Below, piece by piece: positions 18,375 through 27,639 of a DNA stretch of 64,000 bases. A program made the position numbers and the translations under genes. The notes below the pieces were generated by a model. It worked only from the letters and a program-made list of their open reading frames with translations, was not told the origin of the DNA and ran no database searches. Source of the DNA: Arcanobacterium_A hippocoleae (lineage in GTDB: Bacteria > Actinomycetota > Actinomycetes > Actinomycetales > Actinomycetaceae); the NCBI RefSeq assembly GCF_031456295.1, contig NZ_JAVDUJ010000001.1, positions 682,001-746,000 on the forward strand. Reading direction: 5' to 3'. The first letter of the stretch is position 1; each line of letters starts with the position of its first letter.

Positions 18375-18398
18375 AAATACTTTGATTTCAAAGTATTT
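18375..18398 (-). terminator. Terminator of the acyltransferase gene
   Basis: AAATACTTTG pairs with CAAAGTATTT (10 bp, 4-nt loop), followed on the minus strand by TTATTTTC. It lies 41 nt after the acyltransferase stop codon and upstream of sucC. Confidence 0.75.
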
Positions 18399-18438
18399 CT
18401 CTGGCTTGAATCGAAACCGCTATTTTACCGTGCAAAAA

Positions 18439-20388
18439 TCAGTTTACCGGCTGCGCTTTCACAGCCGCGAGTTGCGCAGTAAATTCACTGACCCGGCTCC
18501 GAATCAATTTCCCCAGCTGATTCGCGCCTTGAATCGACGGATGAGTTTGATCTACTTGCAGTAAATCTGGATTATCGCGAGCTACACTATACCAATCGAT
18601 CAAGCCCACATTTGCATACTTTTGCGCCACATCTGCAAGGATTTGATTAGTTTTCGCAACAAAATCTGACGGTGAATAAATATTCACCAGCAGAATGATC
18701 CGATCCGCGCCAAGCATCCTGATCGCTTCTTCCACTTGTTGCGCATCTTGCAATCCAGCATTCGTGCCGAAAGCAAGCACTGCCACACGGCCAATTTTTC
18801 CTGATCGATATCCGGCACTAATGACGGCGGGCGCATCTTTCCATTGCCGATTTGATTCCCCCAAGAACTCTATTCCCGGCATCGCCCAGTCTAACCCGGT
18901 TTTTGCAGCCGAAAACATTGAATCACCAATTGTCGAAATTTCATCGTTCTTAGGTTCACTCAGATCAAGCGTCGGCGAAATTTGCTGCGGATCAGTGATC
19001 TTCGTAGCATATTTCGCGAGTTCCGCTGGCGTCATTTTCGCTGCCTTACCACCATCTTGCGGTACAGATTTACCGTCCTGAATTTCGTGATTTTTCGCGC
19101 CAGCTCCAGTTCCTTTCCGCTTCTCAGCCTTCTCGATCGCAATCTGTGTTTGTGATTTCTCCGGCGCAATCACAATCCCCAGCGCCGTCAAGCCAAGCAA
19201 TACCGCGATGCCAGCTGCCGCCACTTTCCGACCACGATATTCCATGAACCCGGCAATATTTTGCCTCAATACAGCTCGCAATCCGTTCTTCCGAATCGGT
19301 ACTTCCAAGAAACGATAGGATATTTCACAAACTAATAGCGTAATGACGAATGCGATCAAACTGCGGATCAAGGATCCCCAGCTCCGGGCCGCAGCCGGAA
19401 AAGCTGCCGTCATTAAAACGATAATCGGCCAATGCCAGAGATATAACCCGTAGGAACGTGTACCAAACCAGCGCAAAAGATGCAGTTCAAAAATTCGGGC
19501 AAGGAAAGATTCTGGCTGGATCAAAGCAGCAATCACAACAGCTGCCAAACAGGAAACAACAAATATCCCGCCCCGGTATGCGATCGGCGAATCATCTGGA
19601 AGAAAATACAGCGTAAGCAAAATACACCCGAATGCACCCCACCCGAAAAGTTGCCCATACCGCATCCAAGTATGCTGCCGAAAGATTTTATTGGCTCGAT
19701 CGGCCCACACAAAAGCGAGAATGATCCCAATGGTAAGACCGAAAAGATGAGTATCGGTACCATAATAAACGCGGGTAATATTTGCGCGATCAGAGAGCAC
19801 TGCCATCAGCACTCCCGAGCTGAGTGCAATAATCCCAACGACACAAATCCGTGCTTTCAGATCCGGGAAAATCGCCAGCAGCAAAATGAAGATCAACGGC
19901 CAAAAGAGATAAAACTGTTCTTCAATTGCAAGCGACCAAAAATTCTTGAAAAGAATTGGTGTAGTGGAATCAAAATAAGAACTTCCGTGGGAAATTTCCA
20001 GCCAATTTGTAGAGAAAGTAAGTGCGCCAAGTACTTGCCTTCCAATCCCGACAAGTAAATCACGTTCAGTCAATAAAGCTAAAGGGACGACGACGATAAT
20101 CAGCAAAACTAGCGCCGGGATCAGCCGGCGTGCCCGCCGCAGCCAAAAATTACCTAAAGCAATTTTTCCGTTCGCACGCAGCTCACGAATGAGAAGTGTC
20201 GAGATCAGGAATCCTGAGAGCACAAAGAAAATATCAACTCCAAGAAATCCTCCTGGCAGCCAATGCGGAAAAATATGGTACCCGATAACGCTCAGCACTG
20301 CGATTGCGCGTAGCCCATCCAAACCCTGGATATAGCTTGCGCGTTCAGGAGCTCTCTTTTCCCGTATATGGCCTCGTCTGCGTTGCAT
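18439..20388 (-). CDS. OafA-type acyltransferase with C-terminal SGNH domain
   Basis: 649-residue membrane enzyme expected to O-acetylate a surface polymer (peptidoglycan, teichoic-acid-like polymer or glycan). The acyltransferase-3 domain (about 20-400) has ten or so membrane segments and typical opening motifs (IQGLDGLRAIAVLSVIGYH, FFVLSGFLIS). A linker of about 90 residues precedes an extracytoplasmic SGNH domain with TIGDSM (block I) and DQTHPSIQG (catalytic Asp-His). No convincing ribosome site precedes the ATG. It stands alone between sucC and pcrA; its acceptor cannot be told from context. Confidence 0.9.
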   Translation of the reverse strand: MQRRRGHIREKRAPERASYIQGLDGLRAIAVLSVIGYHIFPHWLPGGFLGVDIFFVLSGFLISTLLIRELRANGKIALGNFWLRRARRLIPALVLLIIVVVPLALLTERDLLVGIGRQVLGALTFSTNWLEISHGSSYFDSTTPILFKNFWSLAIEEQFYLFWPLIFILLLAIFPDLKARICVVGIIALSSGVLMAVLSDRANITRVYYGTDTHLFGLTIGIILAFVWADRANKIFRQHTWMRYGQLFGWGAFGCILLTLYFLPDDSPIAYRGGIFVVSCLAAVVIAALIQPESFLARIFELHLLRWFGTRSYGLYLWHWPIIVLMTAAFPAAARSWGSLIRSLIAFVITLLVCEISYRFLEVPIRKNGLRAVLRQNIAGFMEYRGRKVAAAGIAVLLGLTALGIVIAPEKSQTQIAIEKAEKRKGTGAGAKNHEIQDGKSVPQDGGKAAKMTPAELAKYATKITDPQQISPTLDLSEPKNDEISTIGDSMFSAAKTGLDWAMPGIEFLGESNRQWKDAPAVISAGYRSGKIGRVAVLAFGTNAGLQDAQQVEEAIRMLGADRIILLVNIYSPSDFVAKTNQILADVAQKYANVGLIDWYSVARDNPDLLQVDQTHPSIQGANQLGKLIRSRVSEFTAQLAAVKAQPVN

Positions 20389-20450
20389 CTGCCGGCTACT
20401 TTCTTTTCTTATTTCGCATAAGAACTGCCTAGTTTAATAAATTAACTGCA

Positions 20451-23225
20451 CTAATTTTCGCAAGAAATCTTCTCCAGTGGTGCGAAGCGCAGCATCAGCC
20501 GTTTTGTAGTACCCGAATTAAAACGAACTTTTGCCACAGCAGATTTGCCTTGCCCCTCGAAACCGATCACTTTTCCAACACCAAAAGATTTATGCCGAAC
20601 TTTATCGCCAATCTTAAATCCGGCAGCAGCACTTGCCGTATTAGCGTTATGCGATTCTGGTACATCGGAAAATGTATCATCATCTTGGCGCCGAACCGGC
20701 TTTTGCGAGGCAGCCGAATCGTCAACGCCCAGTTTCCCTGCTTTGAAGCCGCTTCCGTATGCCGGCGCAAAATCACCATCATCATCCCAGTCAGACCAGT
20801 ACTCATTATTTTGGGAGCGAGCATATCTCCTACCGCCATTCCCCCAATTACTGCTTGTACCATTCCCCCAACCATTACCAAAAGCACGGTTAGCAGATTC
20901 TATCCGCCGCCATTCAATGACGTCTTCGGGAATCTCTTCCAGGAACCGCGAAGGGGGTAATTCTTGCGGAGCGCCCCACTGCGAACGGCAAGCTGCACGA
21001 GTAACATAAAGCCGCTTTCGCGCACGGGTAAGCGCTACATAAGCAAGCCTTCGCTCTTCGGATAATTCTTGAATTGAATTCATTGCCCGCACATGCGGGA
21101 AAGTGCCTTCTTCAAAACCCGTCACAAATACTGCTGGAAACTCAAGCCCCTTTGCTGTGTGTACGGTCATTAATACGACTTCGCCTTCATGATCTTCATC
21201 ATCTGGAATTTGATCCGTATCAGAAACAAGCGAAATTTGATCCAAGAAATCATCAAGCGTGCCTTCCGGATTCTCCGCAATAAAATCAGCGGCTACAGCG
21301 CGAAGTTCGGCAATATTTTCCACCCGCACATCGTCTTGCGGATCATGCGAAGTTTGCAATACGCGCAAATATCCCGATTCATCCATCAAATAATCAAGAA
21401 TTTCAGCTGGTTCTTCGCCAGCTTGCGACTTTTCGCGGGCAGTAGCAAGCAATTGCACAAAATCGCGCAGCGAATTGCGTGCGCGCGTTGAAATACCAAC
21501 AATTTCTGAATCATCCTTTACTGCACCTGCGAGTGCAGCGCCGAATGAGATCCCATTGCGCTGAGCATAAAGCGCGATTTCACTTTCGGCCTTCGCCCCT
21601 AATCCCCGCTTTGGTTCGTTAAAGATCCGCCGCAGCGAAATCGTATCATCAGGATTAGCCACAGCTTGTAAATACGCGATCGCATCCTTGATTTCTTTTC
21701 GATCATAGAATTTTGTGCCGCCCACTACCTTATATGGGATCCCGGCACGCATCAGCAGATCTTCAATCGCACGAGATTGCGCATTAGCACGATAGAAAAT
21801 CGCAAACTCACCGTACTTGAAGCCCTCTTTTCGGAGCTGATCAATTTCAGCTACGACAAAAGCTGCCTCATCCCGCTCTGAATCAGCCACATAGCCAACA
21901 AGTTTTGCCCCCTTGCCAGAATCCGTCCAGAGATTTTTTGCACGACGGCCGGCATTATTGGAAATCAAAGCATTCGCTGCCGTCAAAATATTTTGCGTAG
22001 AACGGTAATTTTGCTCAAGCAACACCGTATGTGCACTCGGAAAATCACTCTCAAAACTTTCAATATTACGAATCGTGGCACCACGGAAAGCATAAATCGA
22101 CTGATCAGCATCACCCACTACCGTCAGCTGACCGCGCGCTAAATCTGCCTCCTCACCAGCGAGAATTCGGATCAACTCATATTGAGCTGGATTAGTATCC
22201 TGATATTCATCTACCAGAATTTGCCGGAACCGCCTCCGATATTTTTCAAGCACCTGCGCATTAGTTTTGAATAGTTGTACCGTCTTGAAAATCAGATCAT
22301 CAAAATCCATCGCATTTGCTGCCGTAAGCCGCTGCTGATAGCCAGCATATGCCTTCGCTACGATCTCTTCATCACGATCTGTAGCCTGCGCCAAAGCCTG
22401 GCTCGCCGGAATCATCTCATTCTTCAAATCCGAGATTCGATGCGCCAGAATTTTCGGCGAATGCTGCTTCGATTCAATTCCTTCTTCCGCACAAACTATT
22501 TTCAATAACCGCTGCGAATCAGCCGTATCGTAAATAGTGAAAGTGGAGCGATATCCGATAGCTTCATGCTCTGCGCGCAAAATCCGCACACATGCAGAAT
22601 GGAAAGTAGAAATCCACATCCGGTTTGCTACCGGCCCCAGCATTGCAACCAAACGCTCCCGCATTTCCTTCGCAGCTTTATTCGTGAAGGTAATTGCAAG
22701 AATTTCCGCTGCCGATACCTGCCCAGAAGCAATCAAATAAGAGATTCGCGTTGTGAGCACGCGGGTTTTTCCAGAACCAGCACCTGCAACTACCAACAGA
22801 TGCCCACCCGTATGAACTACTGCTTCATGCTGGCGTGGATTCAAACCTGCCAGCATTTGTGCCAGCCGCGGATCGCCAGCCCCAATTTCACCTGCACTAA
22901 AAGCAGCAATTTGCGCTTGCTTCGCAGTTAACTCATTTCCGTCTCTTTCTGAGGAGACACTTGCAGCACCAGCGAAACCACCACGAGCACGCAGACGCGC
23001 AGCAATATCACCAAGATTGCCAGCTACCTGACTCGACGATATTTTTCCACCTGCACTAGCAGCTGCCTGCTGCTGCAACTCAGCCGCATTACCAGAAGCG
23101 TGCACGGCACCTTGCCCAGCTGCAGGTATGCCAGACGCGCTTTGCTCTTGCGCCGCAGCAACCCGTGCACGCAATCGAGCCATCGTTTCAAGAAACGGAT
23201 CATTCAAGGAATTCTTATCATTCAT
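20451..23225 (-). CDS. pcrA: ATP-dependent DNA helicase UvrD/PcrA
   Basis: Superfamily 1A 3'-5' helicase for nucleotide-excision repair, replication and removal of stalled RNA polymerase. 924 residues, longer than the usual 720-830. The Q motif LNPRQHEAV is near residue 128, Walker A GAGSGKT near 147-153, Walker B DEYQDTNP, then GDADQSIYAFRGA, QNYRST and VALTRARKRLYV. The C-terminal 50 residues (KIGDKVRHKSFGVGKVIGFEG) form the PcrA-type Tudor-like RNA-polymerase-binding module. The first 120 residues are Ala/Gln-rich and poorly conserved, and an Asn/Gly/Trp-rich linker precedes the Tudor module. The ATG has no ribosome site, so leaderless translation is possible. Confidence 0.95.
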   Translation of the reverse strand: MNDKNSLNDPFLETMARLRARVAAAQEQSASGIPAAGQGAVHASGNAAELQQQAAASAGGKISSSQVAGNLGDIAARLRARGGFAGAASVSSERDGNELTAKQAQIAAFSAGEIGAGDPRLAQMLAGLNPRQHEAVVHTGGHLLVVAGAGSGKTRVLTTRISYLIASGQVSAAEILAITFTNKAAKEMRERLVAMLGPVANRMWISTFHSACVRILRAEHEAIGYRSTFTIYDTADSQRLLKIVCAEEGIESKQHSPKILAHRISDLKNEMIPASQALAQATDRDEEIVAKAYAGYQQRLTAANAMDFDDLIFKTVQLFKTNAQVLEKYRRRFRQILVDEYQDTNPAQYELIRILAGEEADLARGQLTVVGDADQSIYAFRGATIRNIESFESDFPSAHTVLLEQNYRSTQNILTAANALISNNAGRRAKNLWTDSGKGAKLVGYVADSERDEAAFVVAEIDQLRKEGFKYGEFAIFYRANAQSRAIEDLLMRAGIPYKVVGGTKFYDRKEIKDAIAYLQAVANPDDTISLRRIFNEPKRGLGAKAESEIALYAQRNGISFGAALAGAVKDDSEIVGISTRARNSLRDFVQLLATAREKSQAGEEPAEILDYLMDESGYLRVLQTSHDPQDDVRVENIAELRAVAADFIAENPEGTLDDFLDQISLVSDTDQIPDDEDHEGEVVLMTVHTAKGLEFPAVFVTGFEEGTFPHVRAMNSIQELSEERRLAYVALTRARKRLYVTRAACRSQWGAPQELPPSRFLEEIPEDVIEWRRIESANRAFGNGWGNGTSSNWGNGGRRYARSQNNEYWSDWDDDGDFAPAYGSGFKAGKLGVDDSAASQKPVRRQDDDTFSDVPESHNANTASAAAGFKIGDKVRHKSFGVGKVIGFEGQGKSAVAKVRFNSGTTKRLMLRFAPLEKISCEN

Positions 23226-23299
23226 AACAAAATAAACTCTACTGTACTGCTCCCGGAAAATTTCCCTGACTTTTCTAAAAAGTGTAAATTATCCTGACA

Positions 23300-23983
23300 T
23301 TATTTCGCACTGGTTTTTCCCCCAAGTAAATCTGCCAGTTTTGCCCCAATCGTTGATCTATCCAGCACTCCTACACGCTGATCGACCAAAACACCATCTG
23401 GATCAATAAAATAATGCGCTGGAATTCCCACGACCCCATATTGCCGCGCAATTTCAGAACTGTGATCAGGAACTGATTTCAGCCGATACCCAGTCTGCTC
23501 CAGATAATCTTGCGCAGTTTGTTTATTTTCGCCAACAAAAACCGTGAGAACTTCCACGCCTTTTGGAGCAAACTCCGCTGCAGCCGCATCCACTTCCGGC
23601 ATTTCAGCACGGCAAGCATGACACCAAGTAGTAGCAAAAACGAGCCAAACTGGTTTCCCCCGATAATCAGCAAGCTGAACTCTCGCACCAGCCGAATCCA
23701 CAAAAGTAAAATCAGGAGCAGGCTTCCCTACTTCGAGAATTGCCAGCGGATCCGTCACTTCCGAATTTGCAGCTGTAGCTGCAAGATCAGCACTCTTATT
23801 TTGGGCAAGTGAATTTTCCCCATCCTGCAAACCTGATCCAAACCATGCTGCGCAAATCACGATAATTGCCGTGAATACGAGCACGATCGGCGTGCCATAA
23901 CGGCTCTCACGAATCTTCGTCCGCCAATCCTGTGGCGCTAACTGCGCATTGGGTTCAACCACACCAAACTCCATTTCAGCCAT
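23300..23983 (-). CDS. Membrane-anchored TlpA/ResA-like thioredoxin
   Basis: 227 residues. A basic N-terminus and one membrane segment (about 31-51) place a thioredoxin-fold domain (about 90-222) outside the membrane. The active site is TTWCHACRAEMPEVD, a WCHAC variant of WCxxC, and GIPAHYFIDPDG holds the cis-Pro loop (IPA). Likely receives electrons from the CcdA protein encoded 98 bp upstream on the same strand and reduces extracytoplasmic disulfides. No cytochrome c gene is in the window, so a role in cytochrome maturation is unproven. Confidence 0.85.
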   Translation of the reverse strand: MAEMEFGVVEPNAQLAPQDWRTKIRESRYGTPIVLVFTAIIVICAAWFGSGLQDGENSLAQNKSADLAATAANSEVTDPLAILEVGKPAPDFTFVDSAGARVQLADYRGKPVWLVFATTWCHACRAEMPEVDAAAAEFAPKGVEVLTVFVGENKQTAQDYLEQTGYRLKSVPDHSSEIARQYGVVGIPAHYFIDPDGVLVDQRVGVLDRSTIGAKLADLLGGKTSAK

Positions 23984-24081
23984 TTTTCACCACACAACTC
24001 ACTCGATCTTTATCCCCTGCAGATGCTCTGACTTTACATTCAAGACCCACAAATTCGACAGACAAACTTTCCCAGCGCGAA

Positions 24082-24840
24082 CTATTCCATTTCGCGAAAC
24101 CAACCCGCTGAGATAAAACCTGACTCACCAAAACCATACCCCAGCATCGTTAAATCAGCGCCGGGAAAAAACGCAATCCGCGCAAACAAATTCGTAATCA
24201 TCAAAATCCCGATAACCACGATCAAGATCCCCGTGATCACCTCGATCAGTGCATGATATTTTTTGAAAAATCCAAATCTCGCACGCACATCAACTGCCCC
24301 AATTGCCACAAGTACAATCGGCACCCCTAAACCAATACAATAAGCAAGCATCAAGAACGCACCGGCAAAAGCCGTTTCGCTCTGACTCGCGAAAGCAAGA
24401 ATCCCACCAAGAATCGGGCCAATACAAGGTGTCCAACCCGCACCAAAAACCACTCCCATCAATCCCGAACGCAGCACACCGTTACGAATAGCGGCGGGAG
24501 TTTTCAAATCACCCCGATAATACTTATCGAGCAGTGGAATCCTGATCAAACGTGCTACATGCAAACCAATCAGCACCAAAACGACCCCACCAATAATCCG
24601 GAATATTTCCACATAACGGCCAGCAACTAATCCGATCAATCCAATCGAAATCCAGATCGCAATAAACACGATCGAAAATCCAAGCATGAAGCATACCGCA
24701 TTCAAGCAAGCTCCTTTTCGTGAAAGCTGCTGCGTTCTTTCCCCCATTAACTGGCCGATAAAGACGGGAACGATCGGTAAGAAACATGGCGAAACAAAAG
24801 TAATAAAACCCGCTGCAAATGCGAGCACAACTGACAACAT
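24082..24840 (-). CDS. ccdA: Cytochrome c biogenesis protein CcdA
   Basis: 252-residue six-helix membrane protein that passes electrons from cytoplasmic thioredoxin across the membrane to TlpA-like partners. The two redox cysteines lie in VSPCFLP (about residue 19) and WTPCIGP, each followed by proline as in the family. The ATG follows GGAAAGTGA. The TlpA-like gene downstream on the same strand forms the expected pair. Confidence 0.92.
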   Translation of the reverse strand: MLSVVLAFAAGFITFVSPCFLPIVPVFIGQLMGERTQQLSRKGACLNAVCFMLGFSIVFIAIWISIGLIGLVAGRYVEIFRIIGGVVLVLIGLHVARLIRIPLLDKYYRGDLKTPAAIRNGVLRSGLMGVVFGAGWTPCIGPILGGILAFASQSETAFAGAFLMLAYCIGLGVPIVLVAIGAVDVRARFGFFKKYHALIEVITGILIVVIGILMITNLFARIAFFPGADLTMLGYGFGESGFISAGWFREME

Positions 24841-24912
24841 GCAAAATCACTTTCCGTGCAGATAACTACCATTATCACGATACGTTTGCGCGGCGATGGG
24901 AGCAAAATCTTT

Positions 24913-25569
24913 TCACCCCAAAAATGAACTCACCACCACAAGCGTGCCGTCTTTTACAGAGATCTGCACTTCATTTTCATTTTTCCACTCATTACTTAAA
25001 CCGATCGGAAAAGTATGATCCAAAGTTTCATTTTCTAACTCATATGCTGCACCCGAAATCGACACACCAGAAGATTGCGTACTAAGCGAAAATACCGAGA
25101 GTGAATACCCCGGGCGCGGCGCAAAAATAGCAGCATTATTATGAAGAAAATAAAGATATTCACGCTCCGAAATCACTTCCACACTTGCCCCTTGCGCTGC
25201 CAGAAAAGCGCAGGCTTGCATATTCGCCATTAAATGATCGAGCCGTCCGCCTAAAGCACAATAGATTTTGAAGCGAGAATATCCCAGTTTAAGGCAATGC
25301 CGAAGTGCAGCAAGCGTATCCGAATCATCCTTTTCCCGTGGCAGCCGCAAAATTTCTGTGCCCAAAGATTCCACCTGATCGCAGCTCCCCGGATACGAGT
25401 CAAAATCTCCAACTATCAGATCAGGAACGATTCCCTGCTCTCGCGCATATTGATAGCCAAGATCCGCTGCCACAATATAGTCTGCAGCCGCGATCCCTTC
25501 CAGCGTATCGCGCCTTCCCCCAGAAATCAGCGCACAAAGCCGAGTTCCATTCATTCCATTCCGTTCCAT
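24913..25569 (-). CDS. Thiamine pyrophosphokinase
   Basis: 218 residues. Transfers pyrophosphate from ATP to thiamine to make thiamine diphosphate. Diagnostic motifs are VGDFDS (about 53-58), EKDDSDTLAAL (about 79-89) and LGGRLDHLMAN (about 106-116); the C-terminal half is the thiamine-binding beta-sandwich. The ATG at 25569 has GGTGA 9 nt upstream; an ATG five codons later is also possible. No thiamine riboswitch (TPP box) is visible upstream. Separated by 72 bp from ccdA, so an operon with it is possible. Confidence 0.88.
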   Translation of the reverse strand: MERNGMNGTRLCALISGGRRDTLEGIAAADYIVAADLGYQYAREQGIVPDLIVGDFDSYPGSCDQVESLGTEILRLPREKDDSDTLAALRHCLKLGYSRFKIYCALGGRLDHLMANMQACAFLAAQGASVEVISEREYLYFLHNNAAIFAPRPGYSLSVFSLSTQSSGVSISGAAYELENETLDHTFPIGLSNEWKNENEVQISVKDGTLVVVSSFLG

Positions 25570-25804
25570 TCCACAATTTCACCACACAAAATACGGATAC
25601 TGTAGATTGGCGAGCAAATTCTTGCAATAAAAAATCATCTCGCCGCCAAAATTATCGAAAATTCGCAACACCCTGCAGATAATTAACTGAGAGCCTGCTT
25701 ACCTTCTTTAACGCAAATATCTGCCAGATGACCAGAAGGTGTTTAATTTATAAATACAGCATGGTTACGATCAAGAAGATCATATTGATTTTAGAAGGTT
25801 TTGC

Positions 25805-26374
25805 ATGAATTACCCAGATTCGTTTACGCAATGGCTCGGTCTGCCACTTGCCGGCATCTTCACCACAATCCTTTCCACCGTCGCAATATATTTAATTTTC
25901 CTCTTTGCAGTACGGATTTTCGGGCAACGCCTCTTGACCTCATTAACCACTTTCGACACTTTAATGGTACTGCTGTTTGGTTCGATCGTAGCGCGCACAG
26001 CTCTCGGGCCAGTACCTACACTCACCACCGGCATCGTAGCTTTTGCCACACTGCTTTGCCTACATTTCCTACTCGGACGTTTTGCCAACACTTCCACCGG
26101 AGATCATTTCCTAAATCGCGACCCGATCATCCTCATGGCTGGAAATAAAATAATCGAAGAAAATCTCCGTGCCACAAATACTACGCATCGCGAGCTGATG
26201 AGTACCCTGCGCGAACACGGGATTAGCACGCTTGACCAGATTGCCGTGGTGATCATGGAACCTACCGGAAAGCTTGCAGTACTCCAAAATAATCAGCAAA
26301 TTGACCCACAAATATTAAAAGGCGTAAAAGACACTGACCTGATCCCGCAAAAATACTTAAAAGCGAAAAAATAA
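25805..26374 (+). CDS. DUF421 (YetF-like) membrane protein
   Basis: 189 residues with three membrane segments (about 13-35, 45-63, 70-87) and a C-terminal cytoplasmic domain. The sequence FGQRLLTSLTTFDTLMVLLFGSIVAR matches the DUF421 core in spaced blocks, and DHFLNRDPIILMAGNKII leads into the second domain. The family function is unknown, though YetF-type proteins are linked to spore or envelope stress in other bacteria. AGAAGG precedes the ATG. Isolated plus-strand gene between two minus-strand genes. Confidence 0.82.
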   Translation: MNYPDSFTQWLGLPLAGIFTTILSTVAIYLIFLFAVRIFGQRLLTSLTTFDTLMVLLFGSIVARTALGPVPTLTTGIVAFATLLCLHFLLGRFANTSTGDHFLNRDPIILMAGNKIIEENLRATNTTHRELMSTLREHGISTLDQIAVVIMEPTGKLAVLQNNQQIDPQILKGVKDTDLIPQKYLKAKK

Positions 26375-26503
26375 GTATCGCCAATACTTTCTTTTTGAAA
26401 TACGCGAAATACTCAAGATAGCTGACACAGCAAAATATTATCAGTAGCAAGAACTGCCAATATTCCCAGCAGCTTCACAAAACTAACGCAGTATCGAAGA
26501 CTT

Positions 26504-27451
26504 TCAATCTTTTCCAGCAGTTTCAAGATACAGCTGTGCAAGAATATTTCCAGCTTGTGCATGCGCATTTAATGGCGCGAGCCGGGAATATTTCTTCCCA
26601 CCCGCCTTTTTGAAAACTTCCTGATTCAATACGTCAAGTTCATCAATCGTTTCAATGCAATCGACAAGAAAACCCGGAGTGATCAGCAATATATTTTCCA
26701 CACCTGCGCCAGGCAATTCTGCCATCCGCTCGATCGTCGCTGGTGCCAGCCATTTACCTGGCCCAAACTTTGATTGAAATGAAATTTCGTATGGAACTTC
26801 GGAAAAATCACGCATGATCGCAGCAGTAGTTTGCATACATTGCGCCTTGTACGATTCGGGGTGATGCACTTTTCGCTGCGGTACACCATGATACGAAAAG
26901 ACGATCCGATCAGGGCGCTCAGCTACAATGGCTGCCGCAATTTCGCTCCGATACCACGCAATATACGGAGCAAAATCAGGCCATTGCGGCACTATTTTCA
27001 GCCGTGGAGCATCTTTTTGAGCCTGCAAAATCTCCACTTGCCGATAAATATCAGCCACTGTTGAAGGGGCATATTGCGGATAGAGCGGAATAATAATCAC
27101 TTCTTCAGCCGTAAATTCAGAAATCGCCGCACTAATTGACGGCTCGGTATACGTCATCGCATATTTCACTTCAATATCCGGCAAAGCCGCTGCCAATAAT
27201 TCGCATTGCGCTTTTGTATACACTTCCAGTGGAGAGCCTTCATTCATCCAGATCTCGCGGTATGTGGGCGCCACTTTTTCAGGGCGCACACGCAGCACGA
27301 TATGATTCAAAATTGGCTTCCAGAGCCAGCGTGGAAAATCTACTACTGCCCGGTCGCTTAAAAAGGCTTTGAGAAATTGCCGAATATCATTCGGTTCCGG
27401 GGAAGCAGGAGTACCCAATGCGACTATCAGACATCCGCGCTTTACTGGCAT
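26504..27451 (-). CDS. hemH: Ferrochelatase
   Basis: Inserts ferrous iron into a porphyrin, the last or near-last step of heme synthesis. 315 residues from the ATG at 27451; a TTG six codons upstream is the alternative. The N-terminus (ALGTPASPEPNDIRQFLKAF), WLWKPILNHIVL, EGSPLEVYT, SYHGVPQRK (catalytic His) and GFLVDCIETIDEL resemble proteobacterial protoporphyrin ferrochelatases more than the coproporphyrin enzymes usual in actinobacteria. It stands alone with no other heme gene in the window. This affinity suggests horizontal transfer, to be tested by phylogeny. Confidence 0.9.
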   Translation of the reverse strand: MPVKRGCLIVALGTPASPEPNDIRQFLKAFLSDRAVVDFPRWLWKPILNHIVLRVRPEKVAPTYREIWMNEGSPLEVYTKAQCELLAAALPDIEVKYAMTYTEPSISAAISEFTAEEVIIIPLYPQYAPSTVADIYRQVEILQAQKDAPRLKIVPQWPDFAPYIAWYRSEIAAAIVAERPDRIVFSYHGVPQRKVHHPESYKAQCMQTTAAIMRDFSEVPYEISFQSKFGPGKWLAPATIERMAELPGAGVENILLITPGFLVDCIETIDELDVLNQEVFKKAGGKKYSRLAPLNAHAQAGNILAQLYLETAGKD

Positions 27452-27569
27452 CTTCGCACCTATCTTCAAATTAAGAGCATTACCCTCCCGATACTAGCAG
27501 CAAATCGCCATACCTAATTAATGCGTCGCTAAGTTTGCGAAAATATGAACCATTTTTTGGCGTACATCC

Positions 27570-27633
27570 GCACACAATCTGTAAATCGACGAAAATAAGC
27601 GAAAGCGTGTCGCTAAATAAGGTGATTGTGTGC
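27570..27633 (-). other. Structured 3' element after truB
   Basis: GCACACAATC (27570-27579) pairs perfectly with GATTGTGTGC (27624-27633), enclosing 44 nt that can form an inner AGCGA/TCGCT stem (27598-27614). It begins 6 nt past the truB stop codon. No U run follows on the minus strand, so it is not a typical terminator; it may protect the 3' end or end transcription with factors. Confidence 0.4.
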
Positions 27634-27639
27634 CAAATT

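Noticed and set aside
25570..25804. TPP riboswitch near the thiamine pyrophosphokinase gene
   Set aside because: The conserved CTGAGA and thi-box segments are not present on the transcribed strand.
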